64,000 bases of DNA from CAYRXE01 sp964428205 (GTDB lineage: Bacteria > Patescibacteriota > Gracilibacteria > Peribacterales > Peribacteraceae): contig CAYRXE010000001.1 of the NCBI GenBank assembly GCA_964428205.1, forward strand, positions 18,711 through 82,710, in the 5' to 3' direction. Both the position numbers and the translations under genes were made by a program. Numbering within the stretch: the first letter of the stretch is position 1; every line of letters starts with the position of its first letter. Shown here piece after piece: positions 43,824 through 52,763 of the stretch. Under the pieces are notes generated by a model. It saw nothing but the letters and a program-made list of their open reading frames with translations, was not told where the DNA came from and did no database searches.

Positions 43824-43888
43824 GGGGAAAAACGGGAGATTGGAGAAAACGGTACTCCAGGGATTTATAAAATGGGATCGACAGAACC

Positions 43889-43991
43889 AATGAAGAATTG
43901 AGAATGCAGAATGTAGAATTTTTTGGGATTCCTAAAAAATACCTATAAATCCGCAAAATTCTTCACTCTACACTCTACATTCTCAATTTCA
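43889..43991. repeat. Imperfect hairpin of GAATGTAGAAT/AATTGAGAAT words
   Basis: The left arm holds GAAGAATTGAGAATG, CAGAATGTAGAA (43889-43919); the right arm holds TTCTTCACTCTACACTCTACATTCTCAATTTC (43959-43990), the mirrored words. It lies between the divergent small membrane gene and pheT, and extends to 34 bases before the pheT start. Confidence 0.7.
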
Positions 43992-44024
43992 TGTGAACGG
44001 ATTTTGCTGCATACTCTGCGTACT

Positions 44025-46412
44025 ATGAAGGTATCTCTTAATTGGCTGCAGGACTTCGTCACACTCACGGAACACGACCCTCAGAAAATTTCTGACCGTG
44101 TGACCGAGGGCATGGGCGAAGTGGATGAGTTGGTGGTGCAGGGCGCGCTTCTTGATCACTGCTGCGTGGGAAAGATCGTTTCTCTGGGCAAACACCCCAA
44201 TGCCGACAAGCTCACACTGTGTGACGTGAAGACCGATAAAGGTATGAAGAAAATTGTGTGTGGAGGTACGAACCTACGCGAAGGAATGAAGGTCGCCGTC
44301 GCACACGTTGGCGCAACGGTGCGCTGGCATGGAACCGAAATGATGACGCTCGCAAAGACGAAGATCCGCGGAGAAGAAAGTGAGGGCATGATCTGCGCTG
44401 CCGAAGAATTGGATCTCGCCGATATGTTCCCCGAAGCAACGGATCATTCCATTATTGATCTGGGTGATGGCGACAAAGGAGTTGGTGAGGACCTGCGCAC
44501 GTACTTGGGATTGAAGGACGTGGTTCTGCACATTGATAACCACGCCATTACCCACCGCCCGGATTTGTTCTCGCACATGGGTGTCGCACGCGAATTCGTG
44601 GCTCTGGGACTCGCAAAGTGGAAGAATGCTCCAAAGCGCGCAGCTGTGAAATTTGCGAAGAACCCTTCTTCTCTCAAAGTTAAAAACCAGATCCCCGATC
44701 TCGTCCCCCGCTACGCCGGTGTGATGCTCGAGATCGATGGCTTGGGTGAGACGCCACAATGGATGAAAGAAAAACTCGCGAGTATGGGTCATCGTTCGGT
44801 GAGCCTGCCTGTGGATATTACGAACTACGTATGTGGCGAGATGGGTGTCCCGCTCCACTCGTTCGATGCCGATGACGTGAAGGGCGCGGTGCAGTTGCGT
44901 CTCTCTGCGAAGGGAGAAAAAATCACCACACTTGATAAAAAAGAACTCACCCTTCCCGACCGCGCGATCATCTTGAGTGATGATGCCGGAATCTTTGACC
45001 TCGTTGGCGTCATGGGAGGCCTGCGCAGTTCCACGAAGCCGACAACGAGGAAGATCTACCTACATGCACCATGCGTGGACCCGGTCTCCATTCGCCGTGC
45101 AGTTATTGCAACGGGTCAAAGGACCGATGCCGCCACCATTTACGAGAAGGGCGTGCCTCGCGCAGCTATTGAGCCTGCCGTCGTACGTGCAGCAGGATTG
45201 ATGCTCGAACTGATTCCTGGAGCCAAGATTGTGTCGAAGCTTGAGGCCTGGGGCGACGATGGAAAGGCAAAGCCTATCGCCATTTCCTTGGAAAAGCTCG
45301 AGACGGACTTGGGTGTGAAGCTTACGGAAAAAGAAGTGCTGAAGATCTTTGCCGACTTGGAATTCACAGTAAAGAAAGGTGCCAAGGGAATGCTCACGGT
45401 CACTCCCCCACTCCATCGCTTGGGAGACATCCGTGGCACGCATGATCTTGTGGAGGAAGTTGCGCGCATCTACGGCTACAACAAAATCACTCCGACGATG
45501 CCGGCGGCAAACATTGCTCCACCAACAAGAGACCACCGCATGAAGAAGCTCCGCGAAGCACTCAAGAACCAGCGCTTCTTCGAAATCCTCCCACTCTCGC
45601 TCACAGGTAGTGCCAACCTCAAGCGTGTGAACTTGGATCCTTCAAAAGCCGTGAAGGTCCAGAACGCCCTTGGCGAAGAACTTTCGCTGATGCACACCTC
45701 TACCCTCCCCGGTGCCCTGGAGCACCTGGAGAGGAATTACCTGCAAGGCAAAGATACCTTTAGGACCTTCCACTGGGGCAAAGTCTTTACGCAGGGCGAG
45801 GAACATCTTGAGATGACCATGCTGCTCACCGACGTGCAAACGCTCCGCAAAGAGGACGAGCCACTCACAGACTCAAGCTTCCTCAAGCTCAAGGCCGCCA
45901 TGGAGCATGCGTTGGATGCCATGGGGTACGCCGTGACGGTGGAGCCAATGTCGCCGTCTGCCCAAGCACACCCAGGACGCGCTGGAGCAATCAAGGTTGG
46001 CGATAAGGTGATCGGATCCATCTTTGAGTTACACCCAGAGATTCGTGCACGTTTAGATGTGCACCCTGCTATCGCAAAGCGCATTGCTGTGTGCAGCATC
46101 AATCTAGAAGAGCTCTTGAGCATCAAGTCGGTGCCAAAGACCGCAAAGACCATCCCGCAGTTCCCAGAGATCGCGTTCGATGAAAACATCGAGCTCAATG
46201 CTGGCGAGAACCTTGGTCCATTGATGCAGAAGATGCGCCAGGCATCGGCGTTGCTGGAATCCATCGAGGTTGTGGACCTCTATCGCGGTGCCAATCACGC
46301 AGCTGGGGCCAGTCGTGCGACATTGCGCTTTACGTATCGTGCAGCAGAAAAGACGCTCACAGAGCAAGAAGCTAAAGTGGAACATTCGAAAGTGCTGAGA
46401 GCTGAGAGCTGA
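44025..46412 (+). CDS. pheT: Phenylalanyl-tRNA synthetase beta chain
   Basis: A 795-residue protein starting MKVSLNWLQDFV. It has the tRNA-binding (EMAP II-like) domain at about residues 45-155 with GKIVSLGKHPNADKLTLC, the B3/B4 editing region around 210-370, the B5 region around 400-470, and a C-terminal anticodon-binding (FDX-ACB) domain ending in RAAEKTLTEQE. It works with PheS to charge tRNA-Phe. pheS is not in the window. The last residues (VLRAES) are encoded by the start of a GCTGAGA hairpin, so the normal final helix seems altered. Confidence 0.96.
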   Translation: MKVSLNWLQDFVTLTEHDPQKISDRVTEGMGEVDELVVQGALLDHCCVGKIVSLGKHPNADKLTLCDVKTDKGMKKIVCGGTNLREGMKVAVAHVGATVRWHGTEMMTLAKTKIRGEESEGMICAAEELDLADMFPEATDHSIIDLGDGDKGVGEDLRTYLGLKDVVLHIDNHAITHRPDLFSHMGVAREFVALGLAKWKNAPKRAAVKFAKNPSSLKVKNQIPDLVPRYAGVMLEIDGLGETPQWMKEKLASMGHRSVSLPVDITNYVCGEMGVPLHSFDADDVKGAVQLRLSAKGEKITTLDKKELTLPDRAIILSDDAGIFDLVGVMGGLRSSTKPTTRKIYLHAPCVDPVSIRRAVIATGQRTDAATIYEKGVPRAAIEPAVVRAAGLMLELIPGAKIVSKLEAWGDDGKAKPIAISLEKLETDLGVKLTEKEVLKIFADLEFTVKKGAKGMLTVTPPLHRLGDIRGTHDLVEEVARIYGYNKITPTMPAANIAPPTRDHRMKKLREALKNQRFFEILPLSLTGSANLKRVNLDPSKAVKVQNALGEELSLMHTSTLPGALEHLERNYLQGKDTFRTFHWGKVFTQGEEHLEMTMLLTDVQTLRKEDEPLTDSSFLKLKAAMEHALDAMGYAVTVEPMSPSAQAHPGRAGAIKVGDKVIGSIFELHPEIRARLDVHPAIAKRIAVCSINLEELLSIKSVPKTAKTIPQFPEIAFDENIELNAGENLGPLMQKMRQASALLESIEVVDLYRGANHAAGASRATLRFTYRAAEKTLTEQEAKVEHSKVLRAES

Positions 46413-46452
46413 TATCAGGCTTCTCAGCACTCAGCTCTCATCGTTCAGCTCT
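46390..46452. repeat. Hairpin of GCTGAGA words between convergent genes
   Basis: Left arm AAGTGCTGAGAGCTGAGAGC (46390-46409) and the mirrored right arm TTCTCAGCACTCAGCTCTCA (46421-46440) plus GTTCAGCTCT. The left arm supplies the end of pheT. It uses the same words as the hairpin at 2077. The place between two convergent stops would suit a two-way terminator. Confidence 0.75.
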
Positions 46453-46460
46453 ACAAGGAT

Positions 46461-47486
46461 TTACTGTGCAGGCGTACCTGCCTTCAAGTTGCGCGCTTCT
46501 GTCGCCATAGCGGAAGAGATGGTCTGCAGCTGCTTCGTGAGATCCAGAAGGGCCGGAGCAATCTTTGCGGCTTCGTCCGCCTTGTTCCAGGCGTCCTTCG
46601 CAAGCGCGATCACATCATCCAAGCGGCCTTCCAAACCGGCACGGTACCCTCGAACAAGTGCGCGGAAAGCCTCGGTGGTTTTTACGGCACCTTTCACAAG
46701 AGTCAGATCGCTGCGAGATGTCAGTGCGCCACGAGCGGCAAGAAGCGCACGAGCAGATGCGAGTTCTGCCTGCGTAATGTCCTTGGCTTCGATGAGCTGG
46801 AGCACATTCACGAGTTCTGTTTCTGCTACCGACAGCAAAGCTTGTAAGCGCAATCCGTCGCGGTACGTAAGATACCTATGCATCATTTCGGCAATGTTTC
46901 CTCGTGTGAGTTCTGCGGCAGGATTGAGCTTCCCATCAGTAGCAACCATCGTCACAGATGAGCTAAGTGCATAGCGCATGTATGGGTAGAACCATGCGGC
47001 GTTATCCAACACATCATCCGCGAGTGGCAGTTTAATTTCGCTGTAGGAACTATTCACATCCACTTTGTACGCACCAAAGAGAAGCTTGAGGAACTCCACC
47101 TTGCTGATGTTCGCATCTGGGCGAAAAGCCGTGGCCTTTGGCGGGCCATCAATGATGCCAAGATGCCCTTGAGCGACTGCAACATATGGAGCAAACCAAG
47201 CATCGGCCGGAACGTCGGTATACACAGAAGGAGCCCCTGCTTGCACTTTGTCTGCGGCAACGGCGGCCACGATGATCTTGAGTGCCTCGGCGCGCTTTAC
47301 TTTGTTGTTGGGCTTGAAGGTTCCGTCGGCGTAACCACCCACAATGCCCTTGGCCTTAAGGTACTCGGCGGCAGCGGAGACTGCGGTGCCTGCTTGGACG
47401 TCGGAGAATGACGACTGCGCGAGTGCGGTCGGTGTCACAATCGTGAGAGCAAACGTGGCGAGAAGACTGAGAGGAAGAGCGCGCAT
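46461..47486 (-). CDS. Secreted SLH-domain protein
   Basis: A 341-residue protein. A signal peptide (MRALPLSLLATFALTIVTPTALAQ, seen as MRALPLSLLATF and ending ALAQ) is followed by three SLH-like repeats: FSDVQAG...GGYADGTFKPN (about residues 27-70), YTDVPADAWFAPYVAVAQG (90-150) and a weaker third (165-220). The rest is an Ala/Leu-rich helical region (VAETELVNVLQ, ASARALLAARG), likely a coiled coil. SLH repeats usually anchor proteins to cell-wall polymers. The ATG is chosen for the signal peptide. Confidence 0.9.
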   Translation of the reverse strand: MRALPLSLLATFALTIVTPTALAQSSFSDVQAGTAVSAAAEYLKAKGIVGGYADGTFKPNNKVKRAEALKIIVAAVAADKVQAGAPSVYTDVPADAWFAPYVAVAQGHLGIIDGPPKATAFRPDANISKVEFLKLLFGAYKVDVNSSYSEIKLPLADDVLDNAAWFYPYMRYALSSSVTMVATDGKLNPAAELTRGNIAEMMHRYLTYRDGLRLQALLSVAETELVNVLQLIEAKDITQAELASARALLAARGALTSRSDLTLVKGAVKTTEAFRALVRGYRAGLEGRLDDVIALAKDAWNKADEAAKIAPALLDLTKQLQTISSAMATEARNLKAGTPAQ

Positions 47487-48396
47487 GAAGTGGCGGGAAG
47501 GATTGCTCTTGAGGCTACTAGAAGTGCGGCCAAAAGCCAAAAGATCAGTCAGACATGAGAAATGGTGTATAGGCATATGCCATAAAAAAGCATTTGAAGC
47601 GCCAGAAAGACGCGTGAGAGCAAAATGAGATACATGAGATGTATACGAAGCTCACAGACTGAGAGGACAACTCTTCTTGGCTTTCTTCTGCGAAACAAAT
47701 TGCATAATCGTAGATTTTTCTCTTTCTCCTGCGAAAAGATCAGGCACTTGACGCATATTGGTGCACAAAAAAGTTCAGAAACATCAGGTACAGCACTATC
47801 GAGAAATTTGTGCATAGAGAGAGTGCTATGCGAAGCCATGGATCAAGAACCTTCGCAGGTGACGCGTTTGTATGTGATCGCGATGCCCAGTCCCCTTCTT
47901 AGAAGATCAGACACATCTCGACGTTTAATTGTGTGAAAAAATTTTATAGCTCATCTCCATGCCAAAAGTTCCGACACATCTTGCGAGCGCTATTCCTGAC
48001 GACAAGCTAGATGGCACAAAACACGTGATTGGATGCCGCGTAACATACGATACGAATCGATGTGAAGACACTTCGCTCTGCAAAGCCAAAATCTCGTCTT
48101 CATGATATACAGCTACGAGAAGTGTATAGATGAATGCACAAACAAGGCTGTTGGATGCACCAAGTTCAGGAACACCTGAAACAGAGTCAAAGATAAATCT
48201 AGGAATGATTGCTAGCGAATGGCTCTATGCAGCAACAAAAGATCAGGCACATGTAGTAAAGACTCGTGAATCCTCGACGTTGCCCAATGTAAGGGAAAGT
48301 TCACGTGCATATGGACATATCGACTGTGAAGTGATACAATAATGTGTTGTCAAATTAAATACTCACGACAGCAAACAACAACACAAACATCAACCG
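47487..48396. other. 910-base gene-poor region with repeated motifs
   Basis: No convincing gene; a 70-codon frame at 48130-48342 has no supporting feature. The plus strand holds about eight degenerate copies of AAAGWTCAGRCACAT: near 47538, 47733, 47768, 47899, 47961, 48161, 48233 and 48294. The closest copies read AAAAGATCAGGCAC (twice), GAAGATCAGACACAT and AAAAGTTCCGACACAT. They all have the same orientation and lie upstream of the HTH gene. They could be binding sites, or relics of an older sequence. Confidence 0.45.
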
Positions 48397-48966
48397 ATGG
48401 GACTCCTCCCCTCTCACACTCGGCTCGCCGACCTCCTGCGCATTCAAAAACGCGCGGACGTTTTGGAGCTCACTCGTGGTGCGAGGCAGCGTTTGCAGTG
48501 GTTCATCTACGCCGCTCAACACGAAAGCAACGTGAGTCTCACATGCAGGTACTTTGGAATTTCTCGTTCGACGTTCTTGCGTTGGATGGAGAGGTTCGAT
48601 GCCGCACATCCAGAAACATTGGAAGAACAGTCGCGTCGTCCGCATCATGTGCGCGAGTCCGAAACAAGTGAGCATGCGATTGCACTCATCAAGCGTTACC
48701 GCACCGAAAGTCCGCTGATGAGCAAGGAACAGATTGAGCAGGAGCTGAAGACAAAACACCAGATGGAACTGAGCGCATCGACGATTGGTCGTGTGATTGC
48801 GCGTGAAGGATTCTTTTTTGCAGATACGCCTGCGCACCGCAGAAAGCGCACCTACAAGCTGAACCTAGATACGAGCTTCATTCGTAGAAAGCCGCGTCGC
48901 GAGAGCGATGCCTCTTCTGCATGGAGTGACTCTGGCGCACTTCCTTCTCCTGATCTCGCTTCGTAA
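48397..48966 (+). CDS. HTH protein related to IS481-type transposases, without catalytic domain
   Basis: A 189-residue basic protein. The first helix-turn-helix is around residues 20-60 (FIYAAQHESNVSLTCRYFGISRSTFLRWMERF in parts: VSLTCRYFGISRSTFLRW), and a winged-helix follows at about 85-140 (MSKEQIEQELKTKHQMELSASTIGRVI in parts: LSASTIGRVI). In IS481/IS3-type transposases these DNA-binding domains precede an rve (DDE) domain; here the protein ends in a Ser/Arg tail instead. Two bases separate its stop from the next gene's ATG, so it may be a co-transcribed regulator. A decayed transposase is the alternative. Confidence 0.75.
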   Translation: MGLLPSHTRLADLLRIQKRADVLELTRGARQRLQWFIYAAQHESNVSLTCRYFGISRSTFLRWMERFDAAHPETLEEQSRRPHHVRESETSEHAIALIKRYRTESPLMSKEQIEQELKTKHQMELSASTIGRVIAREGFFFADTPAHRRKRTYKLNLDTSFIRRKPRRESDASSAWSDSGALPSPDLAS

Positions 48967-48968
48967 AG

Positions 48969-51221
48969 ATGCGTACCTTCTTCACTCGCATCGGCCACAC
49001 ACTGCTTCTACTCATGATGATGAGTGGGCTCGCCCTGCCTCTGCAGGTGCACGCGCAGTATGAGATGGACAACTTTGAGCAGTCGGACCAGGCGCTCATG
49101 AGTGGTGACGCAGATATTCCTGTGATTGTTATTCCGGATGAGGAAGATGATGACATTCCTCCTCCTGGTGGTTGTCGTGGAAGCTGCCCGATTATTCCAC
49201 GCTCAAGCTCCAGTAGCGCTCAGTCTTCGAGTATCGCTCCTGCATCTTCTGCAAGCTCTTCTTCTCGCAGTATTGTTCCTCGTCCACCTCTTCGCCCTGC
49301 AGCTCCGGTGAAACCAGTGGAATTGAGTGTGGAAGAAAAGGCGAAGGCCGCTCGCCGTGTTCGCAACGCAGATCTCCTGAAACAACACAGCCTTGCAAAG
49401 CGCAAACTCCGTCTGGAAAAGTGGAATACCAAGCCGCAACTCATTATTACACGCGGTTTCTGTGACACGATCGTTGCCAATGACTGGAACTGGAATGAGT
49501 ACGGCTGGTCCATGTTGGCTTTGGATAGCGTATTTGCAATCCCGCTTATTGCCTTCTGGCGCAAGAAGCGCAAAGAAGAAAAGAAGAAGCGCACAAAGAA
49601 GCACCTTACTCTGTGTGGTCATATTCCATTCAGAAAGAAGAAGGTTTGTATCTACCTCGCAGATATCCTTGGTGTCGCGCTTGTGGTGCTCTTGGTCATC
49701 GCCGCGCTCTTCCAGCTCTCGCCCAAAGCTAGTGCAGAAGCTACAACCCCTGCGCGCCGCGTGTTTAGCTCCAAGCTCACCAACTCGTCTGGTACACCTA
49801 TTACGAGTGAACAAAAGATTCGCTTTAGCTACTGGCGCGGAGGCAATGCCGTACCGGCCGATCTCAACGGCGACGGTACTATTAACACAGGAGCATCCAA
49901 CTATGCCGGCTGGCAGGAAGAGCACACGGTAACGCCAAGTGTGATTGGAAACTTCACGGTGGAATTGGGTAAGTTCAGTGGTGGTCTGCCCGTACACCAA
50001 ATGACACCTGAAACACTCCGTAACTTGTTCCTGCAGGTGGAAGTGAAATCTTCTGGCTCTGCGGACACATCGTACTTCTTGGTGGATCCGTTCCCACAGG
50101 ATGCCACGCGCGACCGCGTCTTCGTAAGCACAAACATCTTCGCACTCAATGCCGACATGCTCGACCAGCACGATGTGGGTACGGGCAGCGGTGCTATCCC
50201 ATTCCTTCTCTCGGGCGGCGTGCTGCCAGTGAGCACCATGGCAGGCGGCACACGCTCAGACTTCTTCACGGTCGACAACGATAACTCTGCGACAAACACA
50301 TCCGGCCTGAAATTCGGTGGCTCCTTGAATAAGACTCTTCTCTATAGCAAGACCAACAACCGCTTCGAGTTCAATGACGATGTGCACATCCAAGGTGACC
50401 TTACGGTCAGTGGCACTATCAATGGTGTCGACATCACGAGTCTCGCCGGATCGGATAGTGCGCTCAAAGCCTCGTCTGGCGGTGGACTGAACTTGAACGT
50501 CACGGGCGGTAACTACCGCATTAACGGTGCGCAAACTGACTACGCCGGCGGAAACGCTACATTGGCCAATAACGCCACATCATACGTATTCCTTGGCTCT
50601 GGAGGACTGAAGGCACAGACGAACTCCTTCCCGACAGACGAAAGTTACATTCCTGTTGCACAGGTAACGACTGCGGGTGGTGTTATTACCGCAATCGATG
50701 ATAAGAGAGTCGTGAGCAGCGATGACCGCGAGACCACGGTAAAGAAAGTCATTCAGCCGGGCTTCTCGGCTGCGACCTACCAAGCTGACGCTTCGGATAA
50801 CGTGGGTACGCTCGAATCGACCTTCGACAGCATTAATAGCAAGAACTTCTATAAGTGGACTTCTACGAGGCCCACCTTGCAAGACTACGACGTGGTGGTC
50901 GAAGTACCGCTTTCGGCCAAGTTTATCCGTTGGAAGCCGGGTGCACTCAAGATCTACTACCGCACCACCTCTTCTTCTAACACCAACAATAAGATCGATA
51001 TCACAGTCTTCGATACCAACGGTACCCCAGTTGGTCTCACGGGCGGCGCTACAAACCTCGTATCTACCGCTTGGACAAGCACAACACTGGACTTTAGCGG
51101 CTCGCCCACCTGGACAGCTGGTCAAAGTATGGTCATAAAGATTAAAACATCAGCCAAAGACAGCTTCCAGGCCCACATTGGTGCAGTGGAATTGAACTAC
51201 GACGACTTGTTATCTCCCTAA
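48969..51221 (+). CDS. Large secreted fibre-like surface protein with internal membrane segments
   Basis: A 750-residue protein. An N-terminal signal (MRTFFTRIGHTLLLLMMMSG) is followed by an acidic stretch (PDEEDDDIPPP), a Ser-rich linker and a basic helix. A hydrophobic segment near residue 180 and a strongly hydrophobic one near residue 235 (LADILGVALVVLLVIAALFQL) then end in PKASAEA, like a second signal peptide. The exported part has DLNGDGTINTG (a calcium-loop-like site) and tail-fibre-like strands such as GDLTVSGTINGVDI. It may be a fused pair of genes or an anchored adhesin. It follows the HTH gene by 2 bases. Confidence 0.75.
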   Translation: MRTFFTRIGHTLLLLMMMSGLALPLQVHAQYEMDNFEQSDQALMSGDADIPVIVIPDEEDDDIPPPGGCRGSCPIIPRSSSSSAQSSSIAPASSASSSSRSIVPRPPLRPAAPVKPVELSVEEKAKAARRVRNADLLKQHSLAKRKLRLEKWNTKPQLIITRGFCDTIVANDWNWNEYGWSMLALDSVFAIPLIAFWRKKRKEEKKKRTKKHLTLCGHIPFRKKKVCIYLADILGVALVVLLVIAALFQLSPKASAEATTPARRVFSSKLTNSSGTPITSEQKIRFSYWRGGNAVPADLNGDGTINTGASNYAGWQEEHTVTPSVIGNFTVELGKFSGGLPVHQMTPETLRNLFLQVEVKSSGSADTSYFLVDPFPQDATRDRVFVSTNIFALNADMLDQHDVGTGSGAIPFLLSGGVLPVSTMAGGTRSDFFTVDNDNSATNTSGLKFGGSLNKTLLYSKTNNRFEFNDDVHIQGDLTVSGTINGVDITSLAGSDSALKASSGGGLNLNVTGGNYRINGAQTDYAGGNATLANNATSYVFLGSGGLKAQTNSFPTDESYIPVAQVTTAGGVITAIDDKRVVSSDDRETTVKKVIQPGFSAATYQADASDNVGTLESTFDSINSKNFYKWTSTRPTLQDYDVVVEVPLSAKFIRWKPGALKIYYRTTSSSNTNNKIDITVFDTNGTPVGLTGGATNLVSTAWTSTTLDFSGSPTWTAGQSMVIKIKTSAKDSFQAHIGAVELNYDDLLSP

Positions 51222-51235
51222 AAAAATGCTATACT
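51207..51235 (+). promoter_or_regulatory. Promoter of the second fibre-like gene
   Basis: -35 TTGTTA (51207-51212), 17-base spacer, -10 TATACT (51230-51235). It overlaps the end of the upstream gene and predicts a leader of about 45 bases before the ATG at 51289. Here the message would not be leaderless. Confidence 0.6.
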
Positions 51236-51288
51236 GGTTAGAAAACTTTACATACAAAACTTTTACCCCCTCATACCCACACACACTC

Positions 51289-52569
51289 ATGGACCACTTC
51301 ACTCGCCTCCGCAGGCTGATGCGCGCAAGCATCGCCCTTGGGACGCTCGTGACTCTACTCGGTTCTACACCGGTGGCGTATGCGGCGACCACGCTCCTCG
51401 TTAATACAGAATCTTTTGATCTGATTGATGCAGGTGATGGCACGACGAATATCGAATTGCGCTTCGGTAACTCGACGAAGACCATCAAGTTCCTCACGTC
51501 AAACAAGTTCCAGTTCTCTCACGCCATCAGCGTTCTGGGAAACATTTCGGGTTCCACGCTCATGGTCGATGGTGAAGCCATTATCAAAGGAGGATTGAGT
51601 GCTTCCGGCGCTACGCGCTTGGAGAGCACATTGCAGGTTGATGGTGCTACCACGCTCAACAGCACGGCAACGATCAACGGTAATACAAAGGTACGTGGCT
51701 TCCTCTCCGGTTCCACGCTCCGCACAGATGGAAGAGCTGAATTCCACAGCATTGTCACGGCATCCGGCTCCATTAAGACAGAAAGCGGCATTACGATTAA
51801 CAGTGACAGTGATACCAGTGATGCAAAGTTAGTCTTTGGTAATAACACAGCAGACCAAACGTTGAAGTATATGAACACAGCTCAGCGTTTTGAATTCAGC
51901 AAAGATTTGAAGGTCAACGGTTCAATCTCCGGTTCGTCTCTCATTGTGGACGGCACGACTACACTCCGCGGTGTTAACTATAACTGGTCGACCTCTCAGG
52001 GTGGTTCCAACACATTCCTCCGTAACGACGGTGCGGGCAACCTTACATGGACCACGACGTCTGTTGGTAACGGCTCCGGTGGCATCATGTCTTTCCACCC
52101 GGAATATCCAAACGCCATTTACTACTCGTCCGGTTCTACGACGCAGAACGTCGGTCAGCTGGCTATGTCCGGCGGTACAACCGCTTTGGATAACTCCTAT
52201 CTGTGGACCACGACGCGCTCTGGAATCCAGCAGTACTGGGTATCCGTACGCTTCCGCCTCCCAGATAACTTCTCCTCTTGGGATCCAATCAAGCCTATCG
52301 AACTCCGTTACAAGACGGGTGTGGCATCTGCAGCAAACAACCACGTCACTATCCGCATGAAGGACACTGCCGGTGCAGACCGCCCACTCTCTAGCGGTGG
52401 TGGTCTCTCCAACACGTCTTGGACAACCGCAAACGTCACAGGTCCAGAAGCAGGTGGTACATGGGCACCAAAGGGCTACGCCACGGTGTACATCAAGCTC
52501 GCAGCCGACAGCACAGGTAATGCTGCTGCTGGATTCCTGAACCTCAACTACGAAACAACCACGCCGTAA
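51289..52569 (+). CDS. Secreted fibre-like surface protein
   Basis: A 426-residue protein. A basic N-terminus and hydrophobic signal (LGTLVTLLGSTPVAYA) end in a cleavage site like AYAAT. Residues 50-250 consist of repeated short strands of the type ISGSTLMVDGEAIIKGGLSASG in parts (SGSTLMVDG, SGSTLRTDG, SGSSLIVDG), similar to tail-fibre or beta-solenoid proteins. The C-terminal domain (about 275-426) is not recognised, but its end (FLNLNYETT) resembles that of the 750-residue protein (GAVELNYDDL). It probably forms part of the same surface structure. Confidence 0.8.
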   Translation: MDHFTRLRRLMRASIALGTLVTLLGSTPVAYAATTLLVNTESFDLIDAGDGTTNIELRFGNSTKTIKFLTSNKFQFSHAISVLGNISGSTLMVDGEAIIKGGLSASGATRLESTLQVDGATTLNSTATINGNTKVRGFLSGSTLRTDGRAEFHSIVTASGSIKTESGITINSDSDTSDAKLVFGNNTADQTLKYMNTAQRFEFSKDLKVNGSISGSSLIVDGTTTLRGVNYNWSTSQGGSNTFLRNDGAGNLTWTTTSVGNGSGGIMSFHPEYPNAIYYSSGSTTQNVGQLAMSGGTTALDNSYLWTTTRSGIQQYWVSVRFRLPDNFSSWDPIKPIELRYKTGVASAANNHVTIRMKDTAGADRPLSSGGGLSNTSWTTANVTGPEAGGTWAPKGYATVYIKLAADSTGNAAAGFLNLNYETTTP

Positions 52570-52603
52570 TAGCGGCCTCACATAGTCTTTCTTCAGACGA
52601 GAA

Positions 52604-52627
52604 ATGTCCCCTTCTGGGGGCATTTTT
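52604..52627 (+). terminator. Rho-independent terminator
   Basis: ATGTCCCC-TTCT-GGGGGCAT stem (one G.T pair) followed by TTTT, 35 bases after the stop at 52569. Confidence 0.75.
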
Positions 52628-52633
52628 CGATAG

Positions 52634-52711
52634 GCCTCCACCCCATCACTTCGTGATTACCCCTCCTCCGTCGGAGGAGGGGTGGGCCGTGCAACGGACC
52701 GGGGTGGAGGC
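52634..52711. repeat. Four-way-junction palindromic element
   Basis: An outer 11-bp stem GCCTCCACCCC/GGGGTGGAGGC (52634-52644 with 52701-52711) encloses three hairpins: ATCAC-TTC-GTGAT, CCCCTCCTCC-GTC-GGAGGAGGGG and CCGT-GCA-ACGG. All but the third are perfect and long. It resembles a tRNA-like fold in outline only and lies between a terminator and the adenosyltransferase gene. Confidence 0.75.
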
Positions 52712-52749
52712 ATATCAGAGGAAAACTCGTCCTAGAATTCTGGCTGGAG

Positions 52750-52755
52750 TATCAT
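52750..52755 (+). promoter_or_regulatory. -10-like hexamer for the adenosyltransferase gene
   Basis: TATCAT ends 8 bases before the ATG at 52764. This start fits the conserved SIVTKTGDDG N-terminus. Confidence 0.45.
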
Positions 52756-52763
52756 GTCCTCTC

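Noticed and set aside
48130..48342. 70-codon frame in the gene-poor region
   Set aside because: It has no recognisable motif or start signal and contains copies of the repeated 15-mer. Possible but not supported.
52570..52763. Cobalamin riboswitch before the adenosyltransferase gene
   Set aside because: No B12-box (GCCACTG-like) is visible; the fold is a simple four-way junction. The -10 box lies downstream of it, so it may not be in the message.
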